From positions 1 to 14,591 of the forward strand of contig JAFGPH010000487.1 of assembly GCA_016926135.1 (NCBI GenBank): a stretch of DNA of 14,591 nucleotides, given 5' to 3'. A program made the translations under genes and the position numbers. Below the pieces are notes generated by a model. It worked only from the letters and a program-made list of their open reading frames with translations, had not been told where the DNA came from and did no database searches. Position 1 is the first letter of the stretch. The number at the start of each line of letters is the position of its first letter. Below are positions 1 through 7,795 of this stretch, in pieces. The stretch is from Deltaproteobacteria bacterium. Its GTDB lineage: Bacteria > Desulfobacterota > DSM-4660 > Desulfatiglandales > HGW-15.

Positions 1-2139
1 AAGAGGGCCATCGATTACCGGAGGGAATTCCACATAACCTCTGAGATGGCCAACGGGACCGCTGTGAACGTGTGTACCATGGTTTTCGGAAACATGGGGG
101 ACGACAGCGCGACCGGGGTGGCATTCACCCGGAATCCGGGAACCGGCGAGAACAGGCTCTTTGGGGAATACATGATCAATGCCCAGGGGGAGGATGTGGT
201 GGCAGGCATCCGCACACCGAAGGCGATCAGTGAACTCAGAAGGGATATGCCCGATGCCTACAGGGAATTGGAAAACCTCAGGCACACCCTGGAAAACCAC
301 TACCGTGAAGTTCAGGACTTCGAGTTTACCATCGAGAAGAAGAAACTTTACTGCCTTCAGACACGGAACGGCAAGATGAACGCATCTGCCTTGATCAAGA
401 CTTCCATCGATATGGTGAACGAAGGACTCATTACCGAGGAGCAGGCGATCTTGAGGGTTCAGCCCGATATGCTGGCCCAACTCCTGCATCCCAGGCTGGA
501 TCCCAAGGCCAAGGTGAAGGTCCTGGCGCAGGGTCTGCCCGCATCGCCGGGCGCGGCCTCGGGAAAAATCGTCTTTGACGCAGACAGGGCCGAGAGCAAG
601 GCCAAGCTGGGAGAGAGGGTCATCCTGGTGAGGGAGGAGACCAAGCCGAATGATATTCACGGCTTCTTTGCCTCCCAAGGCATCCTTACCAGCCGGGGCG
701 GGAAGACCTCTCACGCGGCCGTGGTCGCCCGCAGCATGGGAAAGCCCTGTGTTTCAGGGTGTGAGGCGATCATGATCAACCACATCGGCAAGGAAGCCGT
801 GGTCGGCGGAGTCACCCTCCGGGAGGGAGACCTGATCACTATCGACGGAAGCACCGGAAATGTCTACCAGGGTGTGGTTCCCACCATCGAGCCGGAGTTC
901 GTGGAAGACCTTCTCGTTTTGCTGGAGTGGGCCGATGAGGTCGCTGAGCTGAAGGTCATGGCCAATGCAGACACCCCTGAGGGCGTGGTGAAGGCAAGGA
1001 AATACGGCGCGAGGGGAATCGGCCTTTGCCGCACGGAGAGGATGTTCAATCAACCGGAGAGGCTGCCTATCGTACGCGACATGATCCTCGCGGATACACC
1101 CGAGGAGAGGCAGGCATATCTGGAGAAACTGCTGCCTTTCCAGAGGGATGACTTCAAGGAGATTTTCAGGATCATGGACGGCCTTCCCGTGACGGTTCGT
1201 CTCCTGGATCCGCCGATCCATGAATTCCTGCCTGCCGAAGATGAACTGCTTAACGAGATCAACCACCTGAAGGATCTGCGCAATACCGTGGAGGGCATGG
1301 CCAACCTCCCCGAGACGCTCAAGCTGTTGGACCCGGTGCTGCACGGCAAGTATGCGGCCAACCTGGAGATGATTACCAACGGACTCGAGGAATTGAGGAA
1401 CAAACACCTCGAGGAGAACCTGGTGAGCTCGAAAGAGACTATGCTGCAGAAGGTGAAATCCCACTCTGAAACAAACCCCATGCTCGGGCACAGGGGGGTG
1501 CGCCTGGGGATCACCTACCCCGAGATCTATGCCATGCAGATCAGGGCAATCCTGGAGGCTGCGGCCGAGTGCATCAAAGATAAGGTCAAGGTTCTGCCCG
1601 AGATCATGGTGCCTCAGGTCTGCACGCTGGAGGAATTGAAGTTCGTTCATCGCTATGTGCTGGAAATCCACAAACAGGTGGAAACGAGCTTCAAGATTGA
1701 TGTTCCTTTGAAATTCGGCACCATGATCGAGGTGGTGAGGGCGTGCATGCGCGCAGGACGTCTGGCGGAATTGGCGGAGTTCTTCTCCTTTGGAACCAAC
1801 GACCTGACACAGGCGACATTCTCTTTCTCGCGAGAGGATGCGGAAAACAAGTTCCTGCCCCTTTACAACGAACGGGGGATCCTCCAGCACAATCCCTTCG
1901 AGGTGCTGGATATCAAAGGGGTGGGTCGGCTAATGATGATCACGGTGGAGTGGGCGAGAAAGACGAGACCGGACATGAAGATCGGCATCTGCGGGGAACA
2001 TGGCGGGCACCCGGACGCCATCCGCTTCTGCAACCACATCCGGTTGAGCTATGTGTCCTGCTCCCCTCCTCGGGTCCCTATTGCAAGGCTCGCGGCGGCC
2101 CACGGAAAGCTCAAGGAGGCGGAATATAAACTGATTTGA
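1..2139 (+). CDS. ppdK: Pyruvate, phosphate dikinase, 3' part (5' end outside window)
   Basis: PpdK interconverts pyruvate + ATP + Pi and PEP + AMP + PPi in the cytoplasm; in anaerobes it can serve gluconeogenesis or PPi-driven glycolysis. The frame is open from base 1 with family-like sequence (KRAIDYRR, then GTAVNV), so the true start lies upstream and the ATG at 46 is internal. Visible in order: end of the ATP-grasp nucleotide domain (GNMGDDSATGVAFTRNP, INAQGEDVVAGIRTP, LQTRNGK), the phosphohistidine domain with catalytic His in GGKTSHAAVVARSMGKPCVSG (His codon 712-714), and the PEP/pyruvate barrel with GIGLCRTE, NPMLGHRG, SFGTNDLTQ and catalytic Cys in GICGEHGG (Cys codon 1990-1992). By comparison with remembered clostridial PPDK, about 215 N-terminal residues are missing, and there are about 50 extra residues between HEFLP and NPMLGHRG. 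The stop TGA is at 2137-2139. It ends 7 bases from convergent plsB. Confidence 0.96.
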   Translation, partial: KRAIDYRREFHITSEMANGTAVNVCTMVFGNMGDDSATGVAFTRNPGTGENRLFGEYMINAQGEDVVAGIRTPKAISELRRDMPDAYRELENLRHTLENHYREVQDFEFTIEKKKLYCLQTRNGKMNASALIKTSIDMVNEGLITEEQAILRVQPDMLAQLLHPRLDPKAKVKVLAQGLPASPGAASGKIVFDADRAESKAKLGERVILVREETKPNDIHGFFASQGILTSRGGKTSHAAVVARSMGKPCVSGCEAIMINHIGKEAVVGGVTLREGDLITIDGSTGNVYQGVVPTIEPEFVEDLLVLLEWADEVAELKVMANADTPEGVVKARKYGARGIGLCRTERMFNQPERLPIVRDMILADTPEERQAYLEKLLPFQRDDFKEIFRIMDGLPVTVRLLDPPIHEFLPAEDELLNEINHLKDLRNTVEGMANLPETLKLLDPVLHGKYAANLEMITNGLEELRNKHLEENLVSSKETMLQKVKSHSETNPMLGHRGVRLGITYPEIYAMQIRAILEAAAECIKDKVKVLPEIMVPQVCTLEELKFVHRYVLEIHKQVETSFKIDVPLKFGTMIEVVRACMRAGRLAELAEFFSFGTNDLTQATFSFSREDAENKFLPLYNERGILQHNPFEVLDIKGVGRLMMITVEWARKTRPDMKIGICGEHGGHPDAIRFCNHIRLSYVSCSPPRVPIARLAAAHGKLKEAEYKLI

Positions 2140-2145
2140 ACCAGG

Positions 2146-2157
2146 ATTACCCGTAAT
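2146..2157. other. Small inverted repeat between convergent ppdK and plsB
   Basis: ATTA (2146-2149) pairs with TAAT (2154-2157) around a CCCG loop. It overlaps the plsB stop codon and lies just beyond the ppdK stop. It is too weak, and lacks a T-tract on either side, to be called a terminator; it is listed because there is no other room for one between these convergent genes. Confidence 0.2.
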
Positions 2158-4714
2158 GGGAGAGTTCGTAAAGTCTGTGGCCCAGCTGCAGGAGCTTTTC
2201 ACGATTCGTTGAACCCTCCGTGCCCGGCGGGCGCGATTGGGGAAGTTCCTTTTGAAGAAAGGCGAGGGCGTTCCGGAAGTTGAGGGGCGAGAGGGCACCG
2301 ATATGATCTACGGCGCCGGATCGGTAAAGCCTTTTGCCGAGGTACGACATGTGGCGCAACGAATCCTCTCGCTTGGCCCCTGCCCGCCCCTTGGTACTGA
2401 GGGATTTCACTGCAATCCAATAAGATTCCACAAAGGTCTTTGCGAGCCCCGCCCAGATGGGGAGCTTTTCGTAGCCGAGTTTGGTGACCCGGTAAGTGCC
2501 TTCCGCCTCTGCACCGGACAAGTATCCTTCCTCCACAAAATCATCAAGCATCGAAAGAACCTTCCGGCGAGAGGCCTCCTCTTCATCGAAGACAAACTCG
2601 TTCTTGAAGAGGTGTTTCAAGATCGCGTAGTCTTCTTCAAGGGCCTTTGCGCTAACCTTCTCCGCCTTTGCTGCGAGGAGCGATATGGCCAGGAAGGCGT
2701 GAGGGATCAGGCAATGGATGATCGAGTTCTTGTAGTATTCGAGCTGTACCTTCTTCTCTTCATCCACATAGTAAAAGGTTTCCTCCACCCCGTCCGAATC
2801 CTGAAGCGAGTCCACAACCTTCCAGTCAAGCAAAAGGGAAACGGTTTCCGTGACCGCCTTGTGGGCGTCGGAGAGGGAAGGGGCAAGGGGCGTCCCGCGC
2901 TGCCTCAGAAAGCGTAGCAGTGTCTTGGTCGTCTCCTCCAGTTCGGAAAGGAGAAAACCCCGGCGATGATTGGATAGGACGGCCGTGGAGACGAGGGAAA
3001 GGGGTGTAGCCGGGGTCACCGCGTTGATGGACTGAACAAGATGGAGGGCCAGGGCATGTCTGCTCTCGACAGGCGAGAGCGACCTCCCGGCCAGGTATTC
3101 GTTCAGGGAGAAAGGGGCTGCGAAGCGGATATAGACCTTTCCGTACTTCCTGCCGAGGAATTGTCGCGCCCTGATGACCTGCCCGAAACTCTCCTGTTCC
3201 TTTGCGGCACCGGTGAGTTCTCTCAGATAGGATTTCTCCTCCAGGACCCTGTCATAGGCAATGGATGCGGGCACAAAGATGAGATCTTTGCAGTACCCTT
3301 CCTGGTGCGCCTGGAGAAGGATGGAGAGGAACCCGGTCTTGGGGAATACCAGCTTTCCGTTGCGGCTTCTGCCGCCTTCGATGAAGAACTCGATGGGGTG
3401 GCCGTCCTCCAGGAGGGCCTTGATATACCTGTTGAAGACCTCCACGTAGACCTTCTCCTGGCGAAAGGAACGCCGGATGAAAAAGGCCCCGCACTTTCTG
3501 AAGATGTGCCCCACGGGCCAGAAGGCGAGATTCCTCCCCGCAGCGACCCTGGGGATATGCAAGTGGTGCTCATAAAGGAAATAATTGAGCACGAGGTAGT
3601 CAATATGGCTCTTGTGGGAGGGAATGAAGATCAGTGTGCCCTTCCGTGCCCACTCCCTCACCTTTGCAAGAGCGGCCGTGTCGACGTCGATCTCCTCGAA
3701 AAGCCTTTTCCACAGCCACTGCAAGCCCATGTGGAGGATCTGGATGTAGGTGATATTGTAGTCCGCTGCAATCTCGTCAAAATCCTTTCCCGCCTTTCTC
3801 CTGAGCCTTCTGAGCGTGGACTCATTTCCGGATGCAGCGCTCTTTATTTTCTCCGTGAGTCCAGGGTCTTCAAGCACCACCTCTTTGAATTGCTGTTTCG
3901 ATTTCATAATAGGGCCGAGGGCGACCCTTTTCTGATTGTCGATGTCCTCGATGAGCCGGGTGCGGATCTCTGTGGCCGTTTCTTGGAGCGGCCGATCGGC
4001 GGGCTGGGCGTCAAGGACGTCCTTCAGATTCAGGGGCTGCCCGAAATCGATAATGACTTCACGGTGATGCCTGAAGAAGACGATGATTTTTCGGAGGGTG
4101 CCCGGGTGGTCCTTGAAACCAAAGAGGATGCTGTAAAAGGGAGAGCGATCCTTTTCGGGTGTCTTGGTGTACAGGGCGAGCAGAGGAACCAAAAAAATGG
4201 GGCGCTCCGTCTGTTTCTGGGTTTCCAGCAGAAACTGGATCCGCTCCTTGCCAAAGCGGAGGAAACGATCCATGAACCCTTTGGGATCAATGAGGAAAAG
4301 GAGGGACGTGGTTCCCTGGAGGACGGCGCTCCTGTAAAAGCCCGATTCATAGGGATCGGGGATTCGACGGGTACGGATAAGGGTCGAGAGCTGGGAAACG
4401 AAGATCTGCAGAAAGCGGGCAACAGGAAGAAGCAAGGAGATGTTGAGGTCGAAGGCAAGCTTGGGATAGGGAAGGCGCTTGATCCGGAAGTTGTAATGGT
4501 ACATCAGGTAATCGAGTTTCCCCCTGTACTTTATGGAGTAGATCACGGTCCCTTCCTTGTGCATCTGCTTCAGCCTCTCCCGCATGACGTCGTCCGCCCT
4601 GACCTTCTTGAAAAGTCTGTAAAAGAACCAGCCGAGAAAGAATCCCGGCTTGTGGTCCAGGGCGTAAGGGTAGAGGACCTGTTGCGGTGGGGAAGGGTGC
4701 TTTTCTGATTTCAT
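2147..4714 (-). CDS. plsB: Glycerol-3-phosphate 1-O-acyltransferase
   Basis: PlsB transfers an acyl chain to position 1 of sn-glycerol-3-phosphate, the first step of phospholipid synthesis at the inner membrane. The 855 residues are slightly longer than E. coli PlsB (807). All four acyltransferase motifs are present: HKSHID with the HX4D pair at H367/D372; GAFFIRRSF at 409-417; FFIEGGRSRNGK with E446-G447-G448-R449 at 443-454; and VPASIAYDR at 481-489. The N-terminal part carries a degenerate copy of the same fold (GTVIYSIKYRGKLDYL, 55-70), in which Tyr63 stands where the catalytic His would be; E. coli PlsB has a comparable segment. The C-terminal third is helical. The start ATG at 4714 has no clear Shine-Dalgarno sequence, but no other start is near (next Met is residue 44). 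It is divergent from the DUF151 gene and convergent with ppdK. Confidence 0.95.
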   Translation of the reverse strand: MKSEKHPSPPQQVLYPYALDHKPGFFLGWFFYRLFKKVRADDVMRERLKQMHKEGTVIYSIKYRGKLDYLMYHYNFRIKRLPYPKLAFDLNISLLLPVARFLQIFVSQLSTLIRTRRIPDPYESGFYRSAVLQGTTSLLFLIDPKGFMDRFLRFGKERIQFLLETQKQTERPIFLVPLLALYTKTPEKDRSPFYSILFGFKDHPGTLRKIIVFFRHHREVIIDFGQPLNLKDVLDAQPADRPLQETATEIRTRLIEDIDNQKRVALGPIMKSKQQFKEVVLEDPGLTEKIKSAASGNESTLRRLRRKAGKDFDEIAADYNITYIQILHMGLQWLWKRLFEEIDVDTAALAKVREWARKGTLIFIPSHKSHIDYLVLNYFLYEHHLHIPRVAAGRNLAFWPVGHIFRKCGAFFIRRSFRQEKVYVEVFNRYIKALLEDGHPIEFFIEGGRSRNGKLVFPKTGFLSILLQAHQEGYCKDLIFVPASIAYDRVLEEKSYLRELTGAAKEQESFGQVIRARQFLGRKYGKVYIRFAAPFSLNEYLAGRSLSPVESRHALALHLVQSINAVTPATPLSLVSTAVLSNHRRGFLLSELEETTKTLLRFLRQRGTPLAPSLSDAHKAVTETVSLLLDWKVVDSLQDSDGVEETFYYVDEEKKVQLEYYKNSIIHCLIPHAFLAISLLAAKAEKVSAKALEEDYAILKHLFKNEFVFDEEEASRRKVLSMLDDFVEEGYLSGAEAEGTYRVTKLGYEKLPIWAGLAKTFVESYWIAVKSLSTKGRAGAKREDSLRHMSYLGKRLYRSGAVDHIGALSPLNFRNALAFLQKELPQSRPPGTEGSTNREKLLQLGHRLYELSHYG

Positions 4715-4720
4715 CGCTCA

Positions 4721-4749
4721 TAGATAAAGGGAAGCGTGGTTGAAATCAA
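4721..4749 (-). promoter_or_regulatory. Candidate plsB promoter giving a near-leaderless transcript
   Basis: On the minus strand, TTGATT (plus positions 4744-4749, 4 of 6 matches to TTGACA) is followed after 17 bases by TATCTA (4721-4726, 3 of 6 matches to TATAAT). A transcript from here would begin at or next to the A of the plsB ATG (4714). This fits the absence of a ribosome binding site there. The -10 match is poor, so the call is tentative. The -35 overlaps the left arm of the inverted repeat at 4741-4748. Confidence 0.3.
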
Positions 4750-4782
4750 GCGCTTTGTGATGCCCGTGATTTCAGAAAGCGC
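4741..4782. repeat. Two interleaved inverted repeats in the plsB/DUF151 divergent region
   Basis: TGAAATCA (4741-4748) is the exact reverse complement of TGATTTCA (4767-4774). GCGCTTT (4750-4756) is the exact reverse complement of AAAGCGC (4776-4782). The order is A-B-A'-B', with single-base gaps inside each half (4749 and 4775) and ten bases between the halves. The two pairs cannot nest in one simple hairpin. They could be operator half-sites or mutually exclusive hairpins. They lie upstream of both divergent genes, and one arm overlaps the candidate plsB -35. Confidence 0.6.
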
Positions 4783-4833
4783 AGGGGATTGCCGATGAAG
4801 GGGGAAAAGACCTGGGGCCGTGGGAAAGTTCTG

Positions 4834-4864
4834 TTGACAAAAGAGATCCTCTATGTTCTAGATA
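4834..4864 (+). promoter_or_regulatory. Candidate promoter for the DUF151 gene
   Basis: A perfect TTGACA is present at 4834-4839. The -10 is unclear: TCTAGA at 4857-4862 with 17-base spacing (3 of 6 matches) or TAGATA at 4859-4864 with 19-base spacing. Its position 30-60 bases before the chosen start at 4892 is right for a promoter serving the DUF151 gene and perhaps the genes after it. Confidence 0.4.
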
Positions 4865-4891
4865 GCATGGAGATTGCTGAAGGGGGTAGGT

Positions 4892-5389
4892 ATGCTCAGG
4901 CCAATGCTTATATCCGGGTTGACCGTCGATCCGTTGACGAACAGCCCCATCGTGATCCTGAAGGAGATCGATGGGGAGCGGACGTTGCCGATATGGATCG
5001 GACTGCTTGAAGCCACGGCCATCGCCAGCGAGTTGGAGGGAATCAGGTTCTCAAGGCCCATGACCCATGATCTCCTGAAGAACATCATGGCCCAGACGGA
5101 TATCAAGGTGAACAAGGTTGAAGTCTGCGATCTCAAAAACAATACCTACTTCGCCCTCATTCACATCAACCATGGAGGAAGGGAACTCTCCATCGATGCC
5201 AGGCCGAGCGATGCCCTGGCTCTTTCCCTGAGAGTCCAGGCCCCGATCTTCGTGGAAGAGGACGTGATCGACAAATCCTCGCAGATCGATCTCAAGGTAG
5301 ATGCGGAAGACAAATCCGAGCAGGGAAAGAAATGGCAGGATATTCTGGAAAAACTCAGACCTGAGGATTTCGGCAAGTACAAGATGTGA
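4892..5389 (+). CDS. Bifunctional nuclease family (DUF151) protein
   Basis: This 165-residue protein matches the DUF151/BFN family, a small conserved family with nuclease activity reported for some members and no settled bacterial role. Family signatures are visible: DPLTNSPIVIL (13-23), LPIWIG then EATAIASELEG (32-50), RPMTHDLL (55-62) and ARPSDALALSLR (103-114) followed by PIFVEEDVI. The tail (about 127-165) is charged. The ATG at 4892 was chosen because AAGGGGG (4880-4886) lies five bases upstream; the in-frame TTG at 4874 would place the start before that site. No signal peptide or membrane segment is visible, so it is probably cytoplasmic. No terminator separates it from the PHP gene 93 bases downstream, so the two may be cotranscribed. 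The family assignment is firm; the function is not. Confidence 0.9.
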   Translation: MLRPMLISGLTVDPLTNSPIVILKEIDGERTLPIWIGLLEATAIASELEGIRFSRPMTHDLLKNIMAQTDIKVNKVEVCDLKNNTYFALIHINHGGRELSIDARPSDALALSLRVQAPIFVEEDVIDKSSQIDLKVDAEDKSEQGKKWQDILEKLRPEDFGKYKM

Positions 5390-5482
5390 AGAACCGAACC
5401 AGTCCCCCTCCCTGCCCCGATGACCCCCTCAGCCCCTTGTTCGCCATGATCAGCCTTTGATGTTCTTTGACAAAGGAGAACC

Positions 5483-6139
5483 ATGATCGACCTGCACACG
5501 CATTCCCTTTTCAGCGACGGTGAACTGATCGTCTCGGAACTGATCCGAAGATTTGAGGCCTTGGGTTACACGGCGGTGGCGATTACGGACCATGTGGATT
5601 CTTCCAACCTTGATTTCGTTGTTCCCCGCGTCGTTCGCGCGGCGGAGGATCTCAACCGTTGCCAGGCCGTGAAGGTCGTTCCGGGGGTGGAGTTGACCCA
5701 TGTGCCTCCGGTCCTCATCGAAGTTCTTTCACGCAAGGCAAGGGATCTTGGGGCAAGACTCGTGGTGGTGCACGGCGAGACGATTGTCGAACCGGTGCCT
5801 TCCGGCACGAACAGGGCTGCCCTCGCAGCAGGGGCGGATGTGATTGCCCATCCGGGGTTGCTCTCGCCGGAAGAGGCCCACATGGCCGCCGAAAGGGGGA
5901 TCCTCCTGGAAATATCAGGGAGGAAGGGGCACAGTCTTACCAACGGACATGTAGCCAGGCTTGCGGGAGAGATGGGTGCGCCTCTTGTGCTCAACTCCGA
6001 CACGCATTCTCCTGTCGATATCATGACGGAAACCCTTGCCCGGAAAGTGGTCGAGGGCTCGGGATTGCCCTCCTCGGCATTCGCCGAACTCCAGTCCAAC
6101 GCCCGCCTTTTGCTGAAACGAATCGGCTTCGCCATTTGA
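5483..6139 (+). CDS. PHP-domain phosphoesterase (histidinol-phosphatase-like)
   Basis: This is a 218-residue stand-alone PHP domain, a fold that uses a cluster of two or three metals to hydrolyse phosphoesters. The metal ligands are in the expected order: H5 and H7 (DLHTHS), D12, D36-H37 (ITDH), E70 (GVEL), H97 (VHGE), H123 (AHPG) and D173/H175 (NSDTH). The substrate cannot be read from the sequence. It resembles the domain of PHP-type histidinol phosphatases, but no his gene is nearby. The start has a good ribosome binding site (AAAGGAG, 5472-5478, five bases ahead of ATG). It follows the DUF151 gene and precedes the transglutaminase/ABC block on the same strand. It is much shorter than the second PHP protein at 10297, so the pair is not a simple recent duplication. 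Confidence 0.88.
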   Translation: MIDLHTHSLFSDGELIVSELIRRFEALGYTAVAITDHVDSSNLDFVVPRVVRAAEDLNRCQAVKVVPGVELTHVPPVLIEVLSRKARDLGARLVVVHGETIVEPVPSGTNRAALAAGADVIAHPGLLSPEEAHMAAERGILLEISGRKGHSLTNGHVARLAGEMGAPLVLNSDTHSPVDIMTETLARKVVEGSGLPSSAFAELQSNARLLLKRIGFAI

Positions 6140-6188
6140 AGGATGAAGAACCTCTGTCATTTCGGCCCCCCATCTCTTCCCAGGAGAG

Positions 6189-6207
6189 GCCCCGTCTCTG
6201 TCGGGGC
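6189..6207 (+). other. G+C-rich hairpin upstream of the transglutaminase gene
   Basis: GCCCCG (6189-6194) and CGGGGC (6202-6207) form a perfect six-pair stem around a seven-base loop. No T-tract follows, so it is not a standard intrinsic terminator. It ends three bases before a GAGG ribosome-binding motif (6210-6213). It could reduce readthrough from the PHP gene, protect a processed 5' end, or mark the leader of the transglutaminase gene. Confidence 0.4.
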
Positions 6208-6220
6208 ATGAGGGACTCTG

Positions 6221-7795
6221 GTGTGGTATCGTGAGGCGTATGTGAGAGAACCCGCGATGGCCCTTCAAAAAGCCGATGGAACGGCGCGACGACACAGGAA
6301 GAGACTGCTCTTTCATCTTGTCGGGGCGGGAATTGTTGCCTCGTGGCTGGTGATGCTGGGCGTTCTGATTACCAGGGTCCATTTCAAGGACCTCCCCTCC
6401 TCAAGGGATCACGAAGGGCAGGGCACACCGGTTGGCATAGAGAGCTCGCAGCGGGAGTGGAGGGAGATTTTTCTGAAGGACAGAAAGGTGGGCTACTCGG
6501 TCAACCTGATCAAGCCTTTCAAGAAGGGCTACTTTATCCAGGAAGAGATTTTCCTTCGCATGAACCTGATGGGGTTGGGGAGCAGCCTGCACACCGTGAC
6601 CCAGTGCCGTGTGGACGAGAGGTTTTTCCTGGAGAGCTTCACCTTTACCATGGGTTCCGGAGTGGTCGGTTTCCATGTCTCGGGAAAGGTGGAGGGGGAA
6701 GCATTGGTGGTCGAGTCCGGCAGGGGAAAAGAGCGAAGGACCCAGACCATCAGGATCACGAAGGCACCGATGATCGGGATAGGGCTGGCCCACTTCTTCA
6801 AGTCCCGGAACCTGACCGTGGGAGAGAGCTTCCGGTTCCCCATCTTCGATCCCTCCACCATGGCCCAGAAGGAGATTCCGATCCGGGTGGCGGCCAGAGA
6901 GCCCCTGACCCTCAACAGGATCAGCTACCAGGCCTTTCGGCTGGAGGCGGAGATGTGGGGCAAAGCGGTCACGTTCTGGATTGGCGAGGATGGCTCCGTG
7001 CTGAAAGAAGAGGGGTTCATGGGCCTGACCACGGTGAAATCCAGTGCGGCCAGAGCCCCTGAGGACATGGATGCGGGAGGAGGCACCGACCTCTATGAAC
7101 TGACGGCGGTGAGGCCGGACAGACCCCTGCCCGACCCGGCAAGACTCAGTGCCCTTAAGGTGGAGATCTCCGGCCTGGACCACGCAGCGCTGGATCAAGG
7201 GATCCTCAATGGGGGGCGGCAGAGATACGGTGACGGGATCCTGGAGATCAAAAAGGAGGCTTTGCCTTCCGAGCCCGGCTTCCGGATTCCCTATGAGGAC
7301 GGGAGCGGGCGCATGAGGGATTTCCTCAAGCCGGAGTTCAACATTGAGAGCGACGAAAAGGAGATCCTTCATACAGCGCGCCAGATCTCCGGCAAGGACG
7401 TGAACCCTTTCTCGGTGGCGAGAAAACTGCTGGAGTGGGTTTACCGAAACATAGAAAAGAAGCCTGTTCTTTCCGTGCCGAGTGCCCTGGAGGTCTTGCG
7501 GACGAGGGTGGGGGACTGCAACGAACATGCCATCCTTCTCACCGCCCTTCTGAGGGCCGTGGGGATCCCCGCCAGGGTCAGCATCGGGCTGACCTACAGC
7601 CGGGACAGATTTTTCTATCACGCCTGGACCGAGGCCTACCTCGGTGCGTGGATCAGCATGGACGCCACGGTGAACCAGATGCCTGCGGACCCTGCCCATA
7701 TCAAGCTGATCGAGGGCAATCTGGAAAAGCAGGTGGAGATCGCGGGGCTTGTGGGTGAAATGAAACTGAAGGTTCTCGACTTCCATTATGATTAA
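6221..7795 (+). CDS. Membrane-anchored transglutaminase-like protein
   Basis: The C-terminal part is a transglutaminase-like (papain-fold) domain with an intact Cys-His-Asp triad: C433 in VGDCNEHA, H467 in FYHAWTEAY and D481 in ISMDATV. Bacterial relatives act as peptidases, amidases or cross-linkers, so the exact reaction is unknown. A basic segment (RRHRKR) followed by a single membrane helix (about 29-51) makes it a type II anchored protein with the catalytic domain outside the inner membrane. Residues about 75-310 form a presumed beta-rich region of unknown function. Two starts are possible: GTG at 6221 (used here, GAGG seven bases upstream) or ATG at 6257 with a weaker site; both keep the helix. 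Its last eight bases overlap the ABC ATPase gene, which implies coupled translation and a shared job with the exporter. Confidence 0.85.
   Translation: MWYREAYVREPAMALQKADGTARRHRKRLLFHLVGAGIVASWLVMLGVLITRVHFKDLPSSRDHEGQGTPVGIESSQREWREIFLKDRKVGYSVNLIKPFKKGYFIQEEIFLRMNLMGLGSSLHTVTQCRVDERFFLESFTFTMGSGVVGFHVSGKVEGEALVVESGRGKERRTQTIRITKAPMIGIGLAHFFKSRNLTVGESFRFPIFDPSTMAQKEIPIRVAAREPLTLNRISYQAFRLEAEMWGKAVTFWIGEDGSVLKEEGFMGLTTVKSSAARAPEDMDAGGGTDLYELTAVRPDRPLPDPARLSALKVEISGLDHAALDQGILNGGRQRYGDGILEIKKEALPSEPGFRIPYEDGSGRMRDFLKPEFNIESDEKEILHTARQISGKDVNPFSVARKLLEWVYRNIEKKPVLSVPSALEVLRTRVGDCNEHAILLTALLRAVGIPARVSIGLTYSRDRFFYHAWTEAYLGAWISMDATVNQMPADPAHIKLIEGNLEKQVEIAGLVGEMKLKVLDFHYD

Noticed and set aside
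754..1890. Open frame of 378 codons antisense to ppdK
   Set aside because: No recognisable motif, and the sense strand is clearly PPDK throughout.
3041..4708. Long open frame (555 codons) on the plus strand opposite plsB
   Set aside because: It mirrors the plsB reading frame, shows no family motifs, and plsB has all four catalytic motifs. It is a by-product of G+C-rich codon use.
4741..4782. H-type pseudoknot riboswitch
   Set aside because: The A-B-A'-B' order fits formally, but a single base crossing an eight-pair helix is sterically implausible; kept only as an interleaved repeat.
4789..5010. 73-codon frame overlapping the DUF151 gene start
   Set aside because: Out of frame with the conserved DUF151 sequence, and it includes the candidate promoter.
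5390..5482. Terminator after the DUF151 gene
   Set aside because: The spacer is C-rich without a stable stem and T-tract; the only pairing seen involves the next ribosome binding site.
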